64,000 nucleotides of DNA, from NCBI GenBank assembly GCA_964537925.1, contig CAZICV010000002.1, positions 186,001-250,000 of the forward strand, in the 5' to 3' direction. Below are positions 34,192 to 42,526 of the stretch, in pieces. Each line of letters starts with the position of its first letter. The stretch's first letter is position 1. The notes under the pieces were generated by a model, which was not told the DNA's origin, ran no database searches, and saw only the letters and a program-made list of their open reading frames with translations. This stretch comes from SLDF01 sp964537925. Lineage in GTDB: Bacteria; Bacteroidota; Bacteroidia; Chitinophagales; Saprospiraceae. The position numbers and the translations under genes are program-made.

Positions 34192-35685
34192 TTGGTTTTC
34201 CATATTCGCAAAGAGGAAAGATTCATCGTCGACAAGATCGCACAGGCGGCGCAAGAGCTGAATGCTCCGGCCTACCTGGTCGGTGGATTTGTCCGGGACC
34301 GGGTGCTGGGGCGCGGGACAAAGGACATCGATGTCGTGTGTGTGGGCAGTGGTATCGAACTGGCACGCAAGGTGGCGACGAAGCTGCGCCCGTCTCCGAG
34401 GGTCGTGTCCTATAGCCGGTTCGGTACGGCTATGCTCAAGCACGAGCAGGTGGAGATCGAATTTGTCGGAGCAAGGCGGGAGTCCTACAGGATGGATTCA
34501 CGCAAGCCTGTAGTCGAAGACGGCAGCCTGGAAGACGATCAGAACAGACGCGATTTTACGATCAATGCCCTGGCTGTGAGCCTCAACGAGGCGGATTTCG
34601 GCCAGATCGTAGATCCGTTCAACGGGCTGTTGCACCTGGAGCAAAAGCTGATCAAGACCCCGCTGGAGCCAGGCCGTACATTTTCGGATGATCCGCTCAG
34701 GATGATGCGGGCGATCAGGTTTGCGACACAACTGAATTTTGAGATCGATCACGATACCTGGCAGGCTATATGCAAATACTGCAATAGGATACATATAGTA
34801 AGCAAGGAACGCATCTCTACGGAGTTCAACAAAATCATGTCTGCGCCTCAGCCTTCGGTAGGACTTAAGCTGCTGTTCGATTCGGGTTTGATGACGCTGA
34901 TCCTGCCGGATGTATCAGCGCTGCAGGGAATAGAAGTACGCAACGGGCGTGCACATAAAGACAATTTCTACCATACGCTGGAAGTGGTAGACAATGTAGC
35001 TGCCAACAGCCAGGACCTCTGGCTGCGCTGGGCTGCGTTGCTGCACGATGTCGCCAAGACGCAGACCAAGCGTTTCGATCCTAAAGTGGGCTGGACTTTT
35101 CACGGGCATGAAGCGCTCGGGGCTGTGATGGTACCCCGTATCTTCCAATCGCTGAGATTGCCGCTGGACAGGAAGATGAAGTTTGTCCAGAAACTGGTCA
35201 AACTGCACCTGCGGCCCATCAGTCTCACGAAGGAAGAGATCACGGACTCGGCTATCCGCCGGCTCATCGTGGATGCTGGAGAAGACCTGGATTCATTGCT
35301 GGCGCTCTGTGAGGCGGATATTACTTCCAAGAACCGCGAAAAACGGCTCCGGTATATACAGAACTATGTGCTGGTGCGCGACAAGATCCAGGAGGTAGAG
35401 GAAAAGGACCGCCTGCGCAGCTGGCAGCCCCCGATAGACGGGATACATATCATGAATGCTTTTGGTATCGGCCCTTCTCCGCAGGTCGGGCAGATCAAGA
35501 ATGCCGTGCGCGATGCCATCCTCGACGGAGACATACCCAATGAGCCGGAAGCAGCATTCCGGTTCATGCTGGATCGCGGGAAGGAGCTGGGCCTTGTGCC
35601 TGCCGGCGATCCCGGACAGTTGATGCAGCAATACCTGTTGGCACATGCGGCCTCTGCCAGGCAGGAGGCTTCACAGGAGGAGTAA
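34192..35685 (+). CDS. cca: CCA-adding tRNA nucleotidyltransferase with HD domain
   Basis: The 497-aa class II nucleotidyltransferase adds or repairs the CCA end of tRNA. The catalytic head contains YLVGGFVRDRVLG and the acidic pair KDIDVVCVG. RRDFTINALAVS and PGRTFSDDPLRMMRAIRF belong to the family's conserved blocks, and the HD domain has LLHDVAKTQTKR and FHGHEALGAVMV. Only TTG at 34192 can serve as start: the dusB stop is in frame four codons upstream, and the first ATG lies past the catalytic loop. Poly(A) polymerase activity is an alternative within the family. Confidence 0.92.
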   Translation: MVFHIRKEERFIVDKIAQAAQELNAPAYLVGGFVRDRVLGRGTKDIDVVCVGSGIELARKVATKLRPSPRVVSYSRFGTAMLKHEQVEIEFVGARRESYRMDSRKPVVEDGSLEDDQNRRDFTINALAVSLNEADFGQIVDPFNGLLHLEQKLIKTPLEPGRTFSDDPLRMMRAIRFATQLNFEIDHDTWQAICKYCNRIHIVSKERISTEFNKIMSAPQPSVGLKLLFDSGLMTLILPDVSALQGIEVRNGRAHKDNFYHTLEVVDNVAANSQDLWLRWAALLHDVAKTQTKRFDPKVGWTFHGHEALGAVMVPRIFQSLRLPLDRKMKFVQKLVKLHLRPISLTKEEITDSAIRRLIVDAGEDLDSLLALCEADITSKNREKRLRYIQNYVLVRDKIQEVEEKDRLRSWQPPIDGIHIMNAFGIGPSPQVGQIKNAVRDAILDGDIPNEPEAAFRFMLDRGKELGLVPAGDPGQLMQQYLLAHAASARQEASQEE

Positions 35686-35721
35686 AGCGGCCGGTATATT
35701 TGTTTGACCTCTGATCCGGTG

Positions 35722-37215
35722 TTACCTGTATTCCATTACCTGTTCCACGAATTCGTCCGGGTCCAGCCCCCAGGATTCTACCACTGAGAAAATATTTTTC
35801 ACCTGCGACTGCAATGAAGGCAGCTCTTCCAGGAAAGGGAACGCAGCTTGTATTCCTTCTGTCGCCAGTGCCAGTGATCTCTGCCAGTCGGGCATTTGTT
35901 CACGATAGAATCGACTGGCGAGTGCAGCGGTATAACAGAGGTCCGGCAACCCAGCCCGTGGGTCATGCAAGGACAGGTCGCGGAGTATCGCCAGTGCTTC
36001 TTCCAGCGCTTGTTGTGCTTCGGCGGTCCGTCCTGGTTGCAGCATATAAGGTAGTGCAATGCCATGCAGGGTTTTGGCCAGGGCCGGAAGAAAACGCTGT
36101 GGGTCGGAGGCCGCCAGGCCTCTGCGGATGCCGAGTGCCCTTCCATAAGCCAGCTCAGCTTCTTCCGTTTTAGCCTCGAGGAAGAACAGGTTGCCTGAGC
36201 AGTTAAACAGGAAAGCTTTATCTGCCGGGAGATCGGGGTGATCTGTATATTGTGCCGATCCGTAGATACGCTCCGCCTCGTCGAGTAAACATCTGGCTTC
36301 GGCGTATTGGCCCTGGTCAGTGCGGAACACACCCAGGTTGACCAGTATACCCGCTCTTTCAAGCTCGTGGCCCGCTATATCGGTCAGGCTATTGTATCGC
36401 TGCAGTGCTTCGTCGAAGGCGTCGGATGCAGCGCTCGGGTCATCCTGGATCGAATACATGATGCCGAGATTAGTAAGTGTTTTGGCCTGTATACGGCTTA
36501 GCTGCTCCTGTGAAGCGTCATCTCCGGGCGGGAGTTGTATGATCTCCCGGTAGAGTTCGATTGCCTGATCAAAATCATGGCGCTTCTGGAGAAAGAATGC
36601 ATACGAGAAGAGGTTGTATACATTGCGCTCTGCCAGTAACGACCGTTCATAGTATGCAGTGGCTTTTTCAGATCTGTCGGGATCGTCGGCACTGGCGGCC
36701 GTAAGGCCGGCCAGTAACATATACTCCATGGCTTTTTGGGATAGCAGCCGCTTGTTATTTTCTTCTCTGCTTTCGAGATGTGTTTTGTCGAGGAGGAGCT
36801 GTTCCAGCTCATTGTTGAGCCTTTCAGAATGCAGCAGTGTCTTCGCCTCGTCAAATCTGCCGCCCCGGATCAGTTGCCTGACAGTGTCCGCCAGTTCCCC
36901 TGTCTGTTCTGGCAGCTGGTTTACGAGGTCTACCAGTGTGTTCAATTCGCGTTTCAAGGCCCAGAGTTCTTCCTGTGCCTGGTGCTTTTTCTTCGATATT
37001 TCTATGAGGTCCTGTCTGAAACCCTCGTCTTCGGGATAGCGGCTGATCCGGTCAAGAGTCTTCACCAGCCCGGAGTCCAGCTCTTCGATCGTCCGGAGGA
37101 TATTCCGGTATGCAACAGACTCTTTGAGATTGATGATCGTGCTGCCGTCACCCACGATGATATGACCGCCTGCATGGATCTCTGCCGAGACGATGTTCTT
37201 GCTGTTTTCAATCAT
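35722..37215 (-). CDS. TPR protein with an N-terminal Gly/Val-rich motif, partner of the upstream gene
   Basis: This 497-aa protein of unknown function has three parts. Residues 5-23 are SKNIVSAEIHAGGHIIVGD, almost a copy of a motif at the end of the preceding protein (11 of 19 identical). Residues about 30-130 are charged helices likely to form a coiled coil. From about 155 the rest is TPR repeats (YYERSLLAERNVYNLFSYAF, AKTLTNLGIMYSIQDDPSAA, GILVNLGVFRTDQGQYAEA). No signal peptide or membrane segment is seen. Its ATG overlaps the TGA of the upstream gene. A sensor or scaffold in a signalling pair is an inference; a generic TPR adaptor is the alternative. Confidence 0.75.
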   Translation of the reverse strand: MIENSKNIVSAEIHAGGHIIVGDGSTIINLKESVAYRNILRTIEELDSGLVKTLDRISRYPEDEGFRQDLIEISKKKHQAQEELWALKRELNTLVDLVNQLPEQTGELADTVRQLIRGGRFDEAKTLLHSERLNNELEQLLLDKTHLESREENNKRLLSQKAMEYMLLAGLTAASADDPDRSEKATAYYERSLLAERNVYNLFSYAFFLQKRHDFDQAIELYREIIQLPPGDDASQEQLSRIQAKTLTNLGIMYSIQDDPSAASDAFDEALQRYNSLTDIAGHELERAGILVNLGVFRTDQGQYAEARCLLDEAERIYGSAQYTDHPDLPADKAFLFNCSGNLFFLEAKTEEAELAYGRALGIRRGLAASDPQRFLPALAKTLHGIALPYMLQPGRTAEAQQALEEALAILRDLSLHDPRAGLPDLCYTAALASRFYREQMPDWQRSLALATEGIQAAFPFLEELPSLQSQVKNIFSVVESWGLDPDEFVEQVMEYR

Positions 37216-37625
37216 TCCGATGGGCCTTTGCCGTGCTGGTCTCCGACGACGATATTGCCACTGCCATGTATGCTGCCGGTGACTACGTTTTTGCTATGTA
37301 TGATTTGATTGGATGCCTTTTGTTCTCCCGTTCGTTTGATGATCTCGTACATGGCCCGGATCATGTCTTCACCCCCGGGGTCTTTCCGGGCAGCTTTCGC
37401 GAGCGCATTTTCGGCAGCCTGTGTGTTGATCCGGTCGTCCGGCGCATCACCCAGGTCCTTCAGAACTTCGGTAGGTTTTTCATCTTCGGTGAGAAAGATC
37501 GGTCTGATCCATCTTACGGTTGCATCTGCAAAGTCTGAGAAGAAATCCTGGATCGTCTTGTTTTCCCTGAGTTTTGACACCAGGTGTGAGACGACACTGC
37601 TGATCATTGCTGATTGAGGTTCCAT
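37212..37625 (-). CDS. Small helical protein with C-terminal Gly/Val-rich motif
   Basis: The 137-aa protein starts with a mainly helical domain of about 100 residues (ISSVVSHLVSKLRENKTIQD, FFSDFADATVRWIRPIFL). It ends with a flexible linker and the motif SKNVVTGSIHGSGNIVVGD at 111-129, repeated near the N-terminus of the next gene's product. I do not recognise the helical domain; similar leaders seem to occur next to TPR proteins in other Bacteroidota. A second in-frame ATG at 37607 is possible. It overlaps the TPR gene by 4 bases (ATGA), so the two are made together. Confidence 0.72.
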   Translation of the reverse strand: MEPQSAMISSVVSHLVSKLRENKTIQDFFSDFADATVRWIRPIFLTEDEKPTEVLKDLGDAPDDRINTQAAENALAKAARKDPGGEDMIRAMYEIIKRTGEQKASNQIIHSKNVVTGSIHGSGNIVVGDQHGKGPSE

Positions 37626-37986
37626 CGTTGAGGGTACTTGGTTATCGGATCTGGTATACTACTCAGCGTCCCGGACGATTGACATTCTCTTCCACATGCA
37701 GGAGAGGACTGGCGCTCCCGTATAGACAAGAGTCCAGTCTGCTTAACAGCATGTCCTGGAGATCACTGTTACTATCAAAAATAATCAATTATAGATAGAA
37801 GTATCTTGTTGTGTTTGTTCAGAATACTGCTAAAAATCTATTTTTACCTGCTGCGGGTCTTCTAAGTGACTTGTTTTGATGTGTTTTATTGTACCCCTGG
37901 TGTAGATGTATGTCTGCCTGTATTGTATTCAGTGTTGGGTACAAGTTTGCTTGTAGTACAATTGTGTCAATTTTATGGTTTAAATA

Positions 37987-38017
37987 TTGTATAAATGATA
38001 TTTTTTTGGTACATTTG
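37987..38017 (+). promoter_or_regulatory. Orphan promoter, Bacteroidota type
   Basis: TTG at 37987-37989, a 20-base spacer and TACATTTG at 38010-38017 match the primary sigma-factor consensus. There is no protein gene downstream on this strand for more than 7 kb; instead a strong terminator lies about 75 bases on. Confidence 0.55.
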
Positions 38018-38022
38018 TTTAT

Positions 38023-38118
38023 ATTATTGTGGACACACTCTGACTGTTTAGCGGTCACGTCCTGATCTTACGAATATACCAGGATAGATTTGGGAGGCTT
38101 ATAGAGCCTCCCTTTTTT
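38023..38118 (+). ncRNA. Candidate small RNA of about 95 nucleotides
   Basis: This interval is bounded by a consensus promoter and a perfect intrinsic terminator. Inside, a small stem CCTG / CAGG (about 38061-38084) can form before the terminator hairpin. There is no ORF or start codon of note. It could be a regulatory RNA; I do not recognise a family. The start is estimated as six bases after the -7 box. Confidence 0.5.
38092..38118 (+). terminator. Perfect intrinsic terminator
   Basis: GGGAGGCT (38092-38099) pairs exactly with AGCCTCCC (38105-38112) across a five-base loop and is followed by TTTTTT. Read on the other strand there is no T tract, so it serves a plus-strand transcript. Confidence 0.9.
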
Positions 38119-38393
38119 ATTATATATCCAATATAGTATGTTATTTTTATCCTTTTTGGATATTTGCATGAAGCAATGAACCGGGTGTTAAACGGATCGG
38201 GTGATCCACAGCCTATTCTTTGCTGTAGTTATCAGGCCGCTATGATGTGCAGACGGGGCCTTGACTTTTCCGGGTGCGTGAAAAGCGGTATCAGTGATCA
38301 GCAGGCAGACATACGGGACAGGCAGCGTGCCGACTCGCCCTGCTTCTCAGGTGCGAAGACCTGCTAAGGGAAGATAAACAGGGGCTGTGCTGA

Positions 38394-38945
38394 TCAGATA
38401 TGTTGATTGATCAGGTCGAGATCTGCCTTGATCTGTTTGAGTATCTCCTGGAAAGTGCTGTCGAAACGCTGATGGGATGAATCGATCCGCGCTTCCGCTT
38501 CGCGGATATCTTTGTCCGTATCATCTATCTTTTGCTGGTGGGCGTTTATTTCCGCTTCGAGTTTGCGGATCTGCTCCTTGTATTGCGCTATCTTCTCCTG
38601 GAGTTTGCGGGTCTCGGTCCGGCGTGTTTCGATGCGTTCGAGGATCTGTTTTTCCAGTGCCTGGTCAAACTGTGCTTTTTCCTGCATCAGCACCTTCTGG
38701 TAGTGATCTGCGGTCTCTAGCAGCTTATCGCGGGTAAGACCTACGGTACTTGCTGTCGCAAATGCAGACCTGATGGCGGTCGGGGTGTCTATCTGCAATG
38801 CCTGCAGAGCCTGGAGCGCCTGCTTGAATTCAATATAGTCAAAGCCGGGCAGGTTGTTGCGTTCCAGGGCCTTGATCAGGAAAACGAAGCTTTTGTCGTC
38901 GATGGCTTCGTTGCGCGTGAACATATTTTCGAATGCAGAGGACAT
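38394..38945 (-). CDS. Coiled-coil protein of unknown function
   Basis: The 183-aa cytoplasmic-looking protein has a helical N-terminal part of about 85 residues (DDKSFVFLIKALERNNLPGF). A long, charged coiled coil follows from about 90 to 170, with heptad-like spacing (RRTETRKLQEKIAQYKEQIR, KLEAEINAHQQKIDDTDKDI). LQALQALQ near 45 is a small internal repeat. No membrane segment or known catalytic motif is visible. It stands alone, 113 bases from the yheT-like gene. Confidence 0.75.
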   Translation of the reverse strand: MSSAFENMFTRNEAIDDKSFVFLIKALERNNLPGFDYIEFKQALQALQALQIDTPTAIRSAFATASTVGLTRDKLLETADHYQKVLMQEKAQFDQALEKQILERIETRRTETRKLQEKIAQYKEQIRKLEAEINAHQQKIDDTDKDIREAEARIDSSHQRFDSTFQEILKQIKADLDLINQHI

Positions 38946-39058
38946 GAAATAGCCTGTTTGATGGAGTTACAGCAGGAAAACCTGCCTTTTCAAGTATACA
39001 AAACTACACATAAACGCCGCAAAATAAAGTACGGACCGGCAGAGAATGGCCGCGGCAT

Positions 39059-40033
39059 CTAGTCTTTCACAGTGGAACCGGCTACCCAATCCAGAAGCGA
39101 ACGTTCGGCAAATGTGAAGTACTGGCCCCGCTCCATAAAGCCGGTGTGCCCTCCTTGCGGAGTCACCTGCAGGTGAATATGGGGGCTCGCTTCCGCTATT
39201 TCATAGGGGAAACATTGTGCGCTGATCACCGGGTCATTCTGTGCCTGCAACAGCAGGCTGGGGTGTTGTATCCGGTCCATAAAATTCAGCGAAGAAGATT
39301 GATAGTAGAATTCGTCTGCATCTGCATAACCGTTGATCGGCGCGGAATAGTGCTCGTCAAAATCGCGCCAGCGCCTGATATGATCAAAATGTGAAGGGTC
39401 TATCCATCCCGGGAACTGGGCCGCCTTCAGGGTCAGTTTGTCCCTGAGTTTGCGGAAGAAGCGGCGGCCATAGAAGCTGTACGGCCAGTGATCCATCTTG
39501 GCGGCGCTGGATTCGAGGTGTACCGGGGCGGAGACAGCGGCTGTACTGACCAGCAGATACTTGCAGGGTTGTGCAGACAGTGCCGTATACTTGAGCACAA
39601 TGTTGCCACCCATACTGAACCCAATGAGGTAATATCCCTTGTACGGGCTGCCCTCGAGCGCATGCGCGGCTACGTGTTCGAGGTCGAGTATATCTCCGTG
39701 GTGATACAGCTTGGGCAGGCGGTTCATCTCGCCGCTGCAGGACCGGCAGTTCCATGCCAGCACATCATAACCTGCATCGTGAAGCAGCCTGGCGGGCGCC
39801 TGGACGTAATGCCTGCCGGAGCTACCTTCCAGTCCGTGGGTCAGTATGACCAGCTCAGGGTAGCCGTTTTGCAGCCAGTCCAGGTCCAGGAAGTCACCGT
39901 CGGGCAGCTCCAGCCTTTCACGCCGGTAGGAGACGCCCTCTATGCTGCGGAACTGGCTCGGAAAGATGGTCTGTATATGTCCGTTCCACTGGAAGGCGGG
40001 TGCGCGAAAGCCGGGTGAGGACAAGACAGGCAT
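39059..40033 (-). CDS. YheT-like alpha/beta hydrolase
   Basis: The 324-aa hydrolase belongs to the YheT/ABHD family of esterases. The oxyanion region is VILTHGLEGSSGRHYVQAPA, the nucleophile Ser sits in YLIGFSMGGNIVLKY, and the late catalytic His is in TPQGGHTGFMERG; Asp is probably in QNDPVISAQ. The substrate is unknown, probably a lipid or short ester. It lies 24 bases after gpsA on the minus strand and is the last gene of a purB-gpsA-yheT operon. Confidence 0.88.
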   Translation of the reverse strand: MPVLSSPGFRAPAFQWNGHIQTIFPSQFRSIEGVSYRRERLELPDGDFLDLDWLQNGYPELVILTHGLEGSSGRHYVQAPARLLHDAGYDVLAWNCRSCSGEMNRLPKLYHHGDILDLEHVAAHALEGSPYKGYYLIGFSMGGNIVLKYTALSAQPCKYLLVSTAAVSAPVHLESSAAKMDHWPYSFYGRRFFRKLRDKLTLKAAQFPGWIDPSHFDHIRRWRDFDEHYSAPINGYADADEFYYQSSSLNFMDRIQHPSLLLQAQNDPVISAQCFPYEIAEASPHIHLQVTPQGGHTGFMERGQYFTFAERSLLDWVAGSTVKD

Positions 40034-40057
40034 AGAAGATGTTGCTTTGAGGTTGTT

Positions 40058-41113
40058 TCAGATGAAATCGACGTCCTGGTCATACGGATAACGCATCAGG
40101 TATTGCATCGCTTTTTCCACGTCAAATTGTTCGTAGATGACCCGGTACAGGATCTGCATGATCGGTACGCTTATCTTGTAGTTCTTGGCCAGTTGCTGTA
40201 CGATGCGGAGTGTACGTACGCCTTCGACCAGTTCGTCCATGCTGGAGTTGATCTGTTCTACGGTTTCTCCGCTGGCCAGGCGTTTGCCGAAAGTATAGTT
40301 GCGGCTGTTCTCGCTCGTGGCGGTCGCGATCAGGTCCCCGATACCCGCTGTGCCGAGAAAAGCCCTGGCATCTGCTCCCAGCGCCTTGCCGATATAGATC
40401 ATTTCCCGCAGGCCGCGGGTGATCAGCATTGCCTGGATGTTCTTGCCCATATGGAGGCCGCCGAGTATGCCGGATGCAAGCGCTATAATGTTTTTAAGGG
40501 CCCCTGCCAGTTCGGCTCCTATGAGATCGCTACTGCCGAATACGGCAAAGCGCGGGCTGTCCAGGGCCAGTTTGCCCGCTTCGGTGACTTCGTTAAAGCG
40601 GCTGGCGATTACCGCAGCTGCAGGTTGGTTGTCGAGTATCTCGCGGGAGAGATTAGGCCCTGAAAGACAACCTACGCGGAGTACGCTGGTCTCTTCAAGA
40701 ATGATCTCACTCATGGTGCGGATATGATCTCGCGTGAGTTCCGCTCCCGCCAGGTCTTCCTCGTCCAGGCCGCGAAGTCCGAATCCCTTGGTGCCGTGTA
40801 TCAGTACGTGATTGGGTTTGAGATAGGGAGCGAAGCTCCGGATCATATTGGCAAAGCTCTTGGAAGGTACGACCGGGAAGATAAGCCGGCATGTTGCTGC
40901 TACCTCTTCGATATCGCTGCTGGCGCGTATGCGTTCGGATAGTTGAACTCCCTGCCAGGCATGCAACTTGTTGATGGTGTCAACGGTTTCGCGCTTGCGG
41001 GAGTACAACAGTACATCGGCATTGTGTGAGATCAGGTAGGCTACAGTCGTACCGAAGCTGCCTGAGCCTATGACGCCTACCGGCCTGCGGACCATGTTTT
41101 TCAGTTCTTTCAT
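40058..41113 (-). CDS. gpsA: Glycerol-3-phosphate dehydrogenase [NAD(P)+]
   Basis: The 351-aa enzyme reduces dihydroxyacetone phosphate to sn-glycerol-3-phosphate for phospholipid synthesis. The NAD(P) loop is VGVIGSGSFGTTVAYLI. The substrate-site blocks are LIHGTKGF and VGCLSGPNLSREI, with GALKNIIALASGILGGLHMG carrying the catalytic Lys, then FLGTAGIGDLIATATSENSR. The ATG overlaps the purB stop by four bases, so translation is coupled. Confidence 0.95.
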   Translation of the reverse strand: MKELKNMVRRPVGVIGSGSFGTTVAYLISHNADVLLYSRKRETVDTINKLHAWQGVQLSERIRASSDIEEVAATCRLIFPVVPSKSFANMIRSFAPYLKPNHVLIHGTKGFGLRGLDEEDLAGAELTRDHIRTMSEIILEETSVLRVGCLSGPNLSREILDNQPAAAVIASRFNEVTEAGKLALDSPRFAVFGSSDLIGAELAGALKNIIALASGILGGLHMGKNIQAMLITRGLREMIYIGKALGADARAFLGTAGIGDLIATATSENSRNYTFGKRLASGETVEQINSSMDELVEGVRTLRIVQQLAKNYKISVPIMQILYRVIYEQFDVEKAMQYLMRYPYDQDVDFI

Positions 41114-42495
41114 ATTGCCTGGTCAGCAAGTATCTCCCCGACGGTACTGCCGCCCGGCGCCAGGGCATTGCCTACGTAACCGGCCGGGGTGAGTGCGAGC
41201 AGTTCTCCCTTTACCGTGTCAGATACGTCCAGCCCGTGAATAAAACCGTGCATGATTGCTTTGTCAACGGCCGCTTTGCCGCGCGTCAGTTCTTTGAGCT
41301 GTTCGTATGGTTGCTCATAACCTTCCCGCCTGAGTATACTCTGTATCGCTTCGGCCAGTATCATCCAGTTCTGGTCGAGGTCCAGGGCGAGTTTGTTCTC
41401 ATTGAGCTGGAGTTTGTCCAGGCCTTTGCGGATCGATCGCAGTGCGATCAGTCCGTAAGCCAACGGCAATCCCAGATTGCGCAGTACGGTACTGTCCGTG
41501 AGGTCACGCTGCAGGCGTGATACCGGCAGCTTTTCAGCGAGGTGACCTGCTATTGCATTGGCCATGCCGAGGTTGCCTTCTGCATTTTCGAAGTCGATCG
41601 GGTTGACCTTGTGCGGCATCGCAGATGAACCGATCTCACCGGCTACGGTCTTCTGCTTGAAATAGTCCATCGAGACATAGGTCCAGATATCCCGGCACAG
41701 GTCGATCAGGATCGTGTGTATGCGGCTGAGCGCCTGCAGGAAGGCTGCCAACTGGTCATAGTGCTCGATCTGTGTGGTGGTTTGTGTTCGGCTGATGCCA
41801 AGCTGTTTGCCCAGGAAATCATTGGCGAAGCCGACCCAGTCATGGCCTGGAAATGCGGCGATATGCGCATTGAAGTTGCCTGTAGCGCCGCCGAATTTTC
41901 CACAGAACGGCACCTGTCGCAGCGATCGGAGCTGGATGGCCAGGCGCTCGGTGAATACAGTCAGTTCTTTGCCCAGGCCAGTAGGTGACGCCGGTTGGCC
42001 GTGCGTACGGGCCAGCATGGGTACATGCTGCCAGGTTTGTGCCATCTTTTCCAGTTGCCCGAGCGTTGCGAGGAGTTCAGGCTCACAGACTGAATGCCAT
42101 GCTTCCCTGAGGGACATCGGTATGGCTGTATTGTTGATATCCTGGGAAGTGAGGCCGAAGTGAATCCATTCCTTATATACCTGCCAACCGCGTGTATCGA
42201 AATATTCTTTGAGGAAGTACTCGACAGCCTTGACGTCGTGATTGGTTACTTTTTCAATGTCCTTGATCCTGGCAGCCTGTTCTTGTGTGAAATCCTTGTA
42301 CAGAACCCTCAGTTCCTCGAACCCGGACTCCGGGAATTCTTTCAGCCCGGGCAGTTGCTGCCTGACCAGCGCGATAAAATATTCGACCTCCACCCGGACG
42401 CGATAGCGGATAAGCGCAAATTCGGAGAAGTACTCCTGCAGCAGTTGGGTCTGCCTGTGGTACCTGCCGTCGATGGGGGAGATTGCTTCTATCAT
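41110..42495 (-). CDS. purB: Adenylosuccinate lyase
   Basis: PurB splits SAICAR to AICAR and adenylosuccinate to AMP, releasing fumarate. The 461-aa protein shows the family signature GEIGSSAMPHKVNPIDFENA with the catalytic Ser loop. The substrate-binding LTSQDINNTAIP and MLARTHGQPASPTGLGKEL match the longer E. coli-type PurB rather than the shorter Bacillus type. A -7 promoter box lies 12 bases upstream of the ATG. It is the first gene of a purB-gpsA-yheT operon. Confidence 0.96.
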   Translation of the reverse strand: MIEAISPIDGRYHRQTQLLQEYFSEFALIRYRVRVEVEYFIALVRQQLPGLKEFPESGFEELRVLYKDFTQEQAARIKDIEKVTNHDVKAVEYFLKEYFDTRGWQVYKEWIHFGLTSQDINNTAIPMSLREAWHSVCEPELLATLGQLEKMAQTWQHVPMLARTHGQPASPTGLGKELTVFTERLAIQLRSLRQVPFCGKFGGATGNFNAHIAAFPGHDWVGFANDFLGKQLGISRTQTTTQIEHYDQLAAFLQALSRIHTILIDLCRDIWTYVSMDYFKQKTVAGEIGSSAMPHKVNPIDFENAEGNLGMANAIAGHLAEKLPVSRLQRDLTDSTVLRNLGLPLAYGLIALRSIRKGLDKLQLNENKLALDLDQNWMILAEAIQSILRREGYEQPYEQLKELTRGKAAVDKAIMHGFIHGLDVSDTVKGELLALTPAGYVGNALAPGGSTVGEILADQAI

Positions 42496-42506
42496 GGTTT
42501 TAGGCG

Positions 42507-42514
42507 CAAAAGTA
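42507..42514 (-). promoter_or_regulatory. Candidate -7 element for purB
   Basis: TACTTTTG on the minus strand matches TAnnTTTG and lies in the 31-base gap between ppk and purB. The predicted RNA start falls only a few bases before the ATG, giving a very short leader. The -33 box is weak. Confidence 0.45.
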
Positions 42515-42526
42515 CAAATGAATCCG

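Larger units (their letters stand above)
37626..38393. other. 768-base stretch without protein genes
   Basis: Contains a plus-strand promoter-terminator unit at 37987-38118 (listed separately), with AT-rich sequence before it. The part from 38119 to 38393 has no convincing gene. The frames at 37819-38058 (minus) and 38164-38367 (plus) have poor coding character. Confidence 0.6.

Noticed and set aside
37819..38058. 79-aa minus-strand frame in the gene-poor stretch
   Set aside because: Low-complexity AT-rich sequence, no signal or domain; overlaps the plus-strand promoter unit.
38164..38367. 67-aa plus-strand frame after the orphan terminator
   Set aside because: Cys-rich, no leader, no promoter; reads like chance.
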